Shown here one piece after another: positions 1-5,817 of a stretch of 31,009 bases of DNA. Position numbers and translations under genes: made by a program. The notes below the pieces were generated by a model. It did no database searches. It had not been told where the DNA came from and worked only from the letters and a program-made list of their open reading frames with translations. The DNA is taken from contig JAZUKG010000234.1 in NCBI GenBank assembly GCA_045643145.1, positions 1-31,009 on the forward strand. Direction: 5' to 3'. This DNA comes from SVFI01 sp045643145. Its GTDB lineage: Bacteria; Bacillota; Clostridia; Lachnospirales; Lachnospiraceae. Each line of letters starts with the position of its first letter. Positions within the stretch are counted from its first letter, which is position 1.

Positions 1-13
1 GTGTATGATTCAT
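1..13 (-). CDS. 5' end of a gene running off the left edge
   Basis: On the minus strand a GGAGG ribosome binding site at about 22-26 is followed, after an 8-base spacer, by an ATG at 13-11 and the codons for M-N-H-T before the window ends. The spacing is ideal for a Gram-positive start. Only four codons are visible, so the product cannot be named. The leader upstream of it folds (separate entry). If real, this gene lies downstream of recR in the same orientation. Confidence 0.5.
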
Positions 14-98
14 TTTAGAAACCTCCAGTTTTTATAAAGTGTGTTTTTATTCATCCGGCCAAGATGAACACCTTTATCTTACTTCGAGGTTTCTTTTT
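14..98 (-). promoter_or_regulatory. Hairpin leader that can sequester the ribosome binding site
   Basis: Read on the minus strand, AGAAACCTC (94-86) is complementary over nine bases to GAGGTTTCT (25-17), which contains most of the GGAGG site of the edge gene. Inside this stem are three further nested pairings: ATAAAG with CTTTAT (77-72 with 39-34), GTG with CAC (71-69 with 43-41), and TTCATC with GATGAA (68-63 with 55-50), closing a loop of about seven bases. The whole forms one long imperfect hairpin. This is consistent with a translational switch, thermometer or protein-binding leader. The same palindrome plus the T-rich tail on the plus strand could also act as a plus-strand terminator. 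Confidence 0.45.
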
Positions 99-139
99 AT
101 TCAATTGACGTTATTTCTGAATTACAGGAATGCTCCATT

Positions 140-345
140 TATCCCGATCTCTGATCGGGATATAATGAATCTCAATCTCTGATTGAGATTCATGGTTTCT
201 CAGCCAATTTTATTTCTTCACTATTCCTGATCTCGATTTTAATCGAGATTTACGGTTTCTCAGCCACTTATCCCAATCTCCGATTGAGATTTACGATTTC
301 TCAGCCAACTTTAATACTTCATAAATCCTGATCAGAGATCGGGAT
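140..345. repeat. Array of five related 9-13 bp palindromes
   Basis: Five short palindromes lie at 140-162, 165-193, 230-249, 270-290 and 325-345. Each has a stem related to ATCCCGATC / ATCTCAATC / ATCTCGATT, and four of the five have a three-base loop (TCT, TCC or AGA). Three are followed by a shared tag, GRTTTCTCAGCCA, at about 194-206, 254-266 and 295-307. The first three stems are perfect despite different sequences, because changes on one arm are matched on the other. The last two have one G-T wobble or mismatch each. The array fills the gap between the recR stop and the leader of the left-edge gene. Function unknown. Confidence 0.75.
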
Positions 346-350
346 ATGAG

Positions 351-950
351 CTACAACTGTGTCCTGCCATCCAATGCTCTTTGCAGGGTAACCTCATCGA
401 TATATTCCAAATCTCCTCCAACCGGTACACCGCTGGCGATACGCGTCACCAGAATACCACTTGGTTTGACGAGTTTACTGATATACATCGCTGTGGTTTC
501 TCCCTCAAGGGTAGAATTGGTAGCGATGATAACTTCTTTTACCTCATCTCCCTGGAGCCTTGTAATAAGTTCTTTTAATTTAATATCATTCGGCCCGATT
601 CCCAATAGCGGCGAAATTGCACCGTGAAGCACATGATACACACCGTCATATTTACCGGTTTTTTCATATGCAGCCAGGTCTCTGGCATTTTCCACTACCA
701 TAATGGTGGAATGATCTCTTTTTTCATTACTGCAAATCGGACAAATTTCCTGATCGGTCAGGGTATAGCAATGCTTGCAATAACAAACTCTGCTTCTGGC
801 TTCCATAATAGCGCCTGCCAGATGCTCCACCTGATCCATCGGCATATTCACAATATGAAAAGCGAGTCTTTGCGCGGATTTGTTTCCGATACCCGGAAGC
901 GCCGAAAACTGCTCTATTAATTTATTAATATACCCACTGTAAAGGTTCAT
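351..950 (-). CDS. recR: Recombination protein RecR
   Basis: RecR works with RecF and RecO to load RecA at single-stranded DNA gaps during recombinational repair in the cytoplasm. The 199-residue product has the usual family length. It has an N-terminal helix-hairpin-helix region (FSALPGIGNKSAQRLAFH, about 15-32), a four-cysteine zinc motif (CKHC at 58-61, CPIC at 70-73) and a Toprim domain starting near TIMVVENARD. Its ATG shares one base with the ybaB stop (TAATG), indicating translational coupling. It is the last gene of the pfkA-dnaX-ybaB-recR run. No strong terminator is visible after it, only the palindrome array. Confidence 0.97.
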   Translation of the reverse strand: MNLYSGYINKLIEQFSALPGIGNKSAQRLAFHIVNMPMDQVEHLAGAIMEARSRVCYCKHCYTLTDQEICPICSNEKRDHSTIMVVENARDLAAYEKTGKYDGVYHVLHGAISPLLGIGPNDIKLKELITRLQGDEVKEVIIATNSTLEGETTAMYISKLVKPSGILVTRIASGVPVGGDLEYIDEVTLQRALDGRTQL

Positions 951-1306
951 TAGAATGGGAATCCTCCGCCAAGTCCTAATCCGCCTGTCATACCTGAAAT
1001 CATGCTTGTGCTTGCTTCTTCTGCTTTACCTAAAGCTTCATTGCAGGCTGCCATGATTAAATCCTCTAACATTTCAACATCATCCGGATCTACTGCATCT
1101 TTATCAAGTTTAACCTTAGTAACGACCTTCTTTCCGGTAACAGTTACTTCCACTGCTCCGCCTCCGGCTGTTGCACTAAATTCCTTTTCTTCTAATTCTT
1201 TCTGGCTTTCTTCCATTTGACGCTGCATTCTCTGAGCCTGCTTCATCAAATTGTTCATGTTTCCCGGCATCATACCACCACCCGGAAATCCACCTCTTTT
1301 TGCCAT
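950..1306 (-). CDS. ybaB: YbaB/EbfC family nucleoid-associated protein
   Basis: This is a small DNA-binding protein of the YbaB/EbfC family, which forms dimers and coats the nucleoid; the gene classically sits between dnaX and recR. The 118-residue product starts with a Gly/Met-rich segment. This is followed by the family helix (NNLMKQAQRMQRQMEESQKE), the strand region with VEVTVTGKKVV, and the DPDDVEMLEDLIMAACNEAL helix. A GAGG ribosome binding site lies about eight bases before the ATG. It begins about 20 bases after dnaX and overlaps recR by one base, so all three should be co-translated. Confidence 0.95.
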   Translation of the reverse strand: MAKRGGFPGGGMMPGNMNNLMKQAQRMQRQMEESQKELEEKEFSATAGGGAVEVTVTGKKVVTKVKLDKDAVDPDDVEMLEDLIMAACNEALGKAEEASTSMISGMTGGLGLGGGFPF

Positions 1307-1325
1307 GATAAATTCCTCTCTTTCT

Positions 1326-2888
1326 CTATTCTTCTTCTATATCCATATGGATTACCTGTGTCAAATCCACATATTGATAACTAAAGTCCTGCATCTGAGC
1401 AATGGCTCTGATTTCAACCTCTACCTGCTTTCCGATGATATTGCTGATATGGTCTTCCAAATACTTTTTATTGTCTGTATGCTCTGTGAAATAATCGATA
1501 TTCACTGCATCTTTTGTCACAATCAGTAGTTTACCCTGATTTCCCAGACTCAGTTTAGACCCTTGCAAATATCCCTTCATAGGCTGCGGCAGAGTTTCGA
1601 TGACTTCTCCCCAGCGCTTTACCGCTTCCTTGACATCCTCAGGAACTGCCTTGGGAAGCTCCGGCTTTGGCTTGTTTGGAATAGGAGCCGCAGGAGTCTG
1701 ACTCTGACCCTGCACTGCATTCACCGTAAATTCGCCGTTTTCTAATTTTTCTTCTAACTGACGAATGCGTTCTAAAAGCGCATCATTCTTTGTTTCCATG
1801 GACGGACGACACACCTTGATGATGGCCATTTCCACCATAATACGTTTTGCCGTAGCATATCTGAGCTGTCCGGAAAGCTCTGAAAAAATACGAATATATC
1901 GCATAATTGTCTGATCGTTTACCAGCTCTGCCTCTTTTTTCATCTGCTCCAGGGTATCGGTAGATGCGTCAATGACATCCTCAATTCCGTCAGAGGATTT
2001 TAAAAGCAGGATATTTCTCAAATACCAGGTAAAGTCTGTCACAAACTGATTCAGTTCTCTACCCTGCATAACCACTTCTTCTAAAAGTGTAATAGCCGAA
2101 AGTACATTTTTTTCTGACAGAGCGACGAGCAGTCTGCCAAAAACAGCATGGTCTACCGCACCTAACACATCTAAAACCATGTCATAGGTGAGCTTCTTTC
2201 CAAAATGAAAGGCAATACACTGATCCAAAAGACTGAGCGCATCACGCATAGAGCCGTCGCCCATCTTTGCCACATAGTTAAGTGCCTTGTCTTCTACTTC
2301 GACATTCTCCTGTACCATCAAATCCTTTAGTCTGGCGGCAATGGTATCAATAGAAATCCGCTTGAAATCATACCTCTGACATCTGGATAAAATGGTAATC
2401 GGAATCTTGTGTGCCTCCGTGGTTGCCAAAATGAACAACACATAAGAAGGCGGTTCTTCCAAAGTTTTTAAAAGGGCATTGAATGCTCCGTTTGATAGCA
2501 TATGCACTTCGTCGATAATATAAACCTTGTAACGACCCTGAGCCGGTGAAAATGAAACCTCTTCTACGATTTCACGAATATTATCCACACCATTGTTGGA
2601 AGCAGCATCGATTTCGATGACGTTCATACTGGTTCCCGCCAAAATAGAGCGGCACATCGCACACTCTCCGCACGGATTACCGTCTGTCGGATTTTCACAG
2701 TTAACGGTTCTGGCTAAAATCTTGGCAATGGTAGTTTTACCGGTTCCTCTGGTACCGCAAAATAAATAGGCATGCCCTACTCGGTCTGACTTTATTTGAT
2801 TTTGTAATGTTGTAACAATATGATCCTGTCCCTTTACATCCTCAAAAGTAGAAGGACGGAACTTTCTGTATAATGCCTGATAGGACAT
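1326..2888 (-). CDS. dnaX: DNA polymerase III subunit gamma/tau
   Basis: This is the clamp-loader ATPase of the replicative polymerase. The start is placed at the ATG giving MSYQALYRKFRP, the conserved family beginning, preceded by GAGG; an upstream in-frame TTG would add four residues and is less likely. The AAA+ core shows Walker A (GTRGTGKTT), a zinc motif spread over CENPTDGNPCGECAMC, Walker B DEVHML and sensor residues (LATTEAHKI, SRCQRYDF). The C-terminal part, after about residue 380, is variable and Pro/Lys-rich, as in tau. The 520-residue length fits Firmicutes. It lies 34 bases after pfkA. A run of six A at 1935-1940 is present but is not in the frame of the E. coli frameshift signal. 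Confidence 0.96.
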   Translation of the reverse strand: MSYQALYRKFRPSTFEDVKGQDHIVTTLQNQIKSDRVGHAYLFCGTRGTGKTTIAKILARTVNCENPTDGNPCGECAMCRSILAGTSMNVIEIDAASNNGVDNIREIVEEVSFSPAQGRYKVYIIDEVHMLSNGAFNALLKTLEEPPSYVLFILATTEAHKIPITILSRCQRYDFKRISIDTIAARLKDLMVQENVEVEDKALNYVAKMGDGSMRDALSLLDQCIAFHFGKKLTYDMVLDVLGAVDHAVFGRLLVALSEKNVLSAITLLEEVVMQGRELNQFVTDFTWYLRNILLLKSSDGIEDVIDASTDTLEQMKKEAELVNDQTIMRYIRIFSELSGQLRYATAKRIMVEMAIIKVCRPSMETKNDALLERIRQLEEKLENGEFTVNAVQGQSQTPAAPIPNKPKPELPKAVPEDVKEAVKRWGEVIETLPQPMKGYLQGSKLSLGNQGKLLIVTKDAVNIDYFTEHTDNKKYLEDHISNIIGKQVEVEIRAIAQMQDFSYQYVDLTQVIHMDIEEE

Positions 2889-2922
2889 AAAAAGCCTCAA
2901 TTCTGTCTGTTAATAAAAATAA

Positions 2923-3996
2923 TTAATCACCAAAGCAGATGCCGAGCATCTTTGCTTCCTGAACGATCGATGCATCCGGAGATACCATCTTGAGTTTTCC
3001 GGCAACATCTTCTAACGGAACCTTGATGATTTCACGGTTCTTGATACCAACCATGAATCCGTATTCGCCGTTTAAAATCAGCTTTCCGGCTTCAGAACCC
3101 AAACGTGATGCAAATACTCTGTCATAAGGACATGGACTACCACCTCTTTGAGTATGTCCCGGAACAGTTACACGCACATCATATCCGCCCTTTTCTGCAA
3201 TCTTTGCAGCTACTTCATAAGAAACTGACGGATAGGTTCTCTTTTCCATTTTCTTCTTTAAATCCTTTTTAGAAAGAGCTGCATCTTCTTTTGAAATCGC
3301 TCCTTCTGCAACAGCTAAAATAGTGAACTTGCTGCCGTTTTTATTTCTTTCATCAATCTTTTTAATGACACTGTCAATATCATATGGGATTTCAGGGATT
3401 AAGATGATGTCTGCCCCGCCTGCCATACCGGCATTGAGAGTAAGCCATCCAACCTTGTGACCCATAACCTCTACGATAAATACTCTTCCGTGAGAAGCAG
3501 CTGTTGTATGAATACAGTCAATGGCATCTGTTGCGATATTAACCGCACTCTGGAAACCAAAGGTCATATCTGTTCCCCAAAGATCATTATCAATTGTCTT
3601 TGGAAGAGTTACAACATTCAGTCCTTCTTCTCTCAAAAGATTTGCTGTTTTATGAGTTCCGTTACCACCTAAAATAACGAGACAGTCAAGTTTGAGCTTG
3701 TAATAATTCTGCTTCATAGCCTCAACCTTATCCAGTCCGTTTTCATCCGGAGTTCTCATAAGTTTAAAAGGAGTTCGGCTGGATCCTAAAATAGTTCCGC
3801 CTTTTGTTAAGATACCGGAGAAATCCTTTCCGGTTAACATACGAAAGTTTCCGTAAATAAGACCCTTGTAGCCCTCTAAAAATCCATAAATTTCAACATC
3901 CTGATCCGCATTTACAAGACTTTTTACTACGCCTCTCATTGCTGCATTTAAAGCCTGGCAGTCTCCGCCACTTGTTAACATACCGATTCTCTTCAT
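2923..3996 (-). CDS. pfkA: 6-phosphofructokinase, group III type
   Basis: It phosphorylates fructose 6-phosphate to fructose 1,6-bisphosphate, the committing step of glycolysis. The 357-residue product starts MKRIGMLTSGGDCQALNAAMRG, a PFK nucleotide loop. It carries GGNGT at 110-114 and PKTIDND at 132-138. Classic ATP enzymes have PGTIDND and pyrophosphate enzymes have GGDD with PKTIDND. The Gly plus Lys combination here is typical of the mixed-substrate group III enzymes, so the phosphoryl donor (ATP or PPi) is not certain. AAGGAG precedes the ATG, and a promoter lies about 40-70 bases upstream. It heads an operon with dnaX, ybaB and recR, an unusual pairing of glycolysis with DNA metabolism genes. 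Confidence 0.95.
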   Translation of the reverse strand: MKRIGMLTSGGDCQALNAAMRGVVKSLVNADQDVEIYGFLEGYKGLIYGNFRMLTGKDFSGILTKGGTILGSSRTPFKLMRTPDENGLDKVEAMKQNYYKLKLDCLVILGGNGTHKTANLLREEGLNVVTLPKTIDNDLWGTDMTFGFQSAVNIATDAIDCIHTTAASHGRVFIVEVMGHKVGWLTLNAGMAGGADIILIPEIPYDIDSVIKKIDERNKNGSKFTILAVAEGAISKEDAALSKKDLKKKMEKRTYPSVSYEVAAKIAEKGGYDVRVTVPGHTQRGGSPCPYDRVFASRLGSEAGKLILNGEYGFMVGIKNREIIKVPLEDVAGKLKMVSPDASIVQEAKMLGICFGD

Positions 3997-4037
3997 ATAA
4001 AAAAACTCCTTTCTTTAGGTTGATTCTTTTCTATTGC

Positions 4038-4066
4038 ATTGTACTATATTTTACCCGTTAGGGCAA
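4038..4066 (-). promoter_or_regulatory. Promoter of the pfkA-dnaX-ybaB-recR operon
   Basis: On the minus strand TTGCCC (4066-4061) and TACAAT (4043-4038) are separated by 17 bases, a good sigma-A type promoter. It would give a leader of about 35 bases before the pfkA ATG at 3996. No other promoter of similar quality is seen inside the operon. Confidence 0.65.
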
Positions 4067-4111
4067 ACGAAACAATAAAAAAATGACACCTAAAAAAAGG
4101 AATTTATTTGT

Positions 4112-5176
4112 CTATTCCGGTCTGATAATTACCTGACCATCTTCTACGCTCACGCGAACCTTATTGGAATGAATTCCTGCTGCCTCGAGCATACTCGGAG
4201 TCAGCTGAACTCGATGCGCTTTATCCATAACTGAGAACTCATCATGAGCCTCTTTTGCAAAGTCAAACTGAGAGGTTTCATCAATCTGTTTTCGGTAGCT
4301 TTGCTTCATAATTTTTTCGGTACTGATCTTTCCGTCTGCGATCATAACCACACGGTCGGTTTTTTCCGCGAGCTTATTATCATGTGTAACGATAATAATC
4401 GTGATACCCAGCTTTCTGTTCAGGGTTCTGAAAAGATCCTGAATGACATTGGAGGTTTTGGTATCCACCGCACCGGTCGGTTCATCGGCCAACAGAATTT
4501 CCGGATCATTTGCCAGCGCAACTGCAATCGCAATACGCTGCTGCTCACCACCGGACATCATACTCGGATACGAGTTTGCCTTGTGACTCATACCCACCAT
4601 TTCCAAAAGCTCATTTGCTTTTTGACGTTTTTCCTTTTTACTTTTTTTGGTAAAGTTCATGGCGGCTTCAATATTTTCCACAGAAGTCAAATACGGAAAC
4701 AGGTTTCTGGAGCTTTTCTGCCATACAAAGCCCACGGTTTCCTTTCTGTATTTTACCATTTCTGCTTCTGTAAAATCTGCCAGGTTTCTGCCACCAATGA
4801 TAATCTTTCCTGCAGAAGGCTTTTCCAGTCCTCCTACGATATTCATCAGGGTACTTTTACCACTACCACTCTTTCCGATGACAGAGATAAACTCTCCCTT
4901 TTGTATTTCCATATCCAGGCCCTGAAGAGCCATAACTTCTATTTCTGAGGTCTTGAAGATTTTAACCAGGCTGTCACATACAATAAACGCTCCGCTCTCC
5001 TGCAGGTTTTCAACTGTCTCGGCGTCTGAAACATCCTGAACATCCTGAACGTCCTGAACATCCTGCATGTCTTGAACATCCTGTACATCCTGAACATCCC
5101 GGGCATCTGCTTCTTCATTTAACAGTTCATTATCGATTGTCGGTTCTGTTAACAAGCTCTCCGTCCTCCATTTCAT
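4112..5176 (-). CDS. ABC transporter ATPase with DVQ repeats and a C-terminal AbrB-like tail
   Basis: This is a MacB/LolD-class ATPase that should power the adjacent FtsX-type permease. The core has Walker A GKSGSGKS (101-108), Q-loop (VWQ, 151-153), signature MSGGEQQR (207-214), Walker B ILLADEP and the H-loop VTHD. Two parts are unusual. Residues 27-50 are eight DVQ-type triplets encoded by a 9-bp tandem repeat. The last 40 residues (MDKAHRVQLTPSMLEAAGI, then a beta pair ending VIIRPE) resemble a SpoVT/AbrB swapped-hairpin domain. The assigned ATG lies inside the preceding ATPase gene, overlapping it by 47 bases. A TTG a few codons downstream, after GGAGG, is an alternative start. It is the last gene of the exporter block. 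Confidence 0.9.
   Translation of the reverse strand: MKWRTESLLTEPTIDNELLNEEADARDVQDVQDVQDMQDVQDVQDVQDVSDAETVENLQESGAFIVCDSLVKIFKTSEIEVMALQGLDMEIQKGEFISVIGKSGSGKSTLMNIVGGLEKPSAGKIIIGGRNLADFTEAEMVKYRKETVGFVWQKSSRNLFPYLTSVENIEAAMNFTKKSKKEKRQKANELLEMVGMSHKANSYPSMMSGGEQQRIAIAVALANDPEILLADEPTGAVDTKTSNVIQDLFRTLNRKLGITIIIVTHDNKLAEKTDRVVMIADGKISTEKIMKQSYRKQIDETSQFDFAKEAHDEFSVMDKAHRVQLTPSMLEAAGIHSNKVRVSVEDGQVIIRPE
5027..5098 (-). repeat. Nine-base tandem repeat encoding (DVQ)n
   Basis: Eight consecutive 9-base units related to GATGTTCAG lie in frame inside the ATPase gene at 4112-5176. They encode DVQ x3, DMQ, DVQ x3 and a degenerate DVS. The unit length is a multiple of three, so copy-number change would lengthen or shorten the linker without a frameshift. 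The repeat lies in the N-terminal extension before the ATPase fold. Confidence 0.95.
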
Positions 5177-5816
5177 AAACTACATCTCCCAGCTCCATAA
5201 GATTTGGGTCATGCGTGGTCATAACAATGGTAATACCTTCTTTTTCAATCAGCTCTCGAAACAGCTTCATTACCTTGATACCGGTTTCCGTATCCAGCGC
5301 TCCTGTCGGCTCATCGGCAAACAACACCTTGGGCTTGTGAGCTACTGCTCTGGCAATGGCGATACGCTGCTGCTCACCACCGGACATCTGATTTGGCATA
5401 TGAAGCATACGTTCCTGCATTCCGACCAGGCCGAGTACCTCCTCGATACGTTCGGTATGACTTTCCTGATAATCTGCCAGACGCAGTGAAAAATCCACAT
5501 TTTCAAAAGCATTCATAATCGGAATCAGAGCAACTGACTGAAATACAAAGCCGATATGCTCTCTTCTCAATGCCTCCTTGTCCTTTTCACTCATCATGGA
5601 ATACGGTCTGTCCTCAAAAAAGATCTCTCCTTCTGTCGGACTGTCCAAAGTACTGAGCGAGTTAAGGAGCGTGGTTTTTCCGGAACCGGAACGTCCCTTT
5701 AGAATAGTCAGACACCCTTTTGGTATCTCCATATTTACCCCCTTCAGGGCATAAAAGATACCGTCAGCTACAGGGAAGCCTCTTTTTACATCTGAAACTC
5801 TGATAATTGAATCCAT
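5130..5816 (-). CDS. ABC transporter ATPase, MacB/LolD class
   Basis: A 228-residue stand-alone nucleotide-binding protein of the family that drives FtsX-fold permeases. Walker A is GRSGSGKT (41-48), the Q-loop is FQS after residue 91, the signature is MSGGEQQR (144-151), Walker B is LFADEP (165-170), and the H-loop is TTHD. It starts two bases after the permease stop and overlaps the following ATPase gene by 47 bases, so the two ATPases are probably made together. Having two different ATPases beside one two-domain permease suggests a heterodimeric motor, or two complexes sharing one permease. This is inference from context. Confidence 0.95.
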   Translation of the reverse strand: MDSIIRVSDVKRGFPVADGIFYALKGVNMEIPKGCLTILKGRSGSGKTTLLNSLSTLDSPTEGEIFFEDRPYSMMSEKDKEALRREHIGFVFQSVALIPIMNAFENVDFSLRLADYQESHTERIEEVLGLVGMQERMLHMPNQMSGGEQQRIAIARAVAHKPKVLFADEPTGALDTETGIKVMKLFRELIEKEGITIVMTTHDPNLMELGDVVYEMEDGELVNRTDNR

Positions 5817-5817
5817 C

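Noticed and set aside
86..98. Plus-strand terminator at the left edge
   Set aside because: A stem followed by CTTTTTATT is present, but the minus-strand start with its ideal GGAGG spacing better explains the palindrome. No plus-strand gene is seen before it, so it was listed only as an alternative.
194..307. TPP riboswitch-like GCTGAGA motif on the minus strand in the palindrome array
   Set aside because: The motif is just the shared tag repeated three times. No other conserved TPP elements are present.
140..345. CRISPR-like array
   Set aside because: The repeated parts are palindromes of changing sequence and the intervening parts are partly shared. There are no unique spacers of constant length and no cas genes.
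1935..1940. Programmed frameshift in dnaX at a six-A run with GGAG upstream
   Set aside because: The run is read as AAA AAA G in frame, not A AAA AAG as in E. coli, and the shifted frame does not stop soon. A transcriptional slippage role cannot be excluded but is not supported.
4244..4948. 234-codon plus-strand frame opposite the ATPase gene
   Set aside because: It lies fully antisense to a gene with all ABC motifs, has no plausible family features and no ribosome binding site of note.
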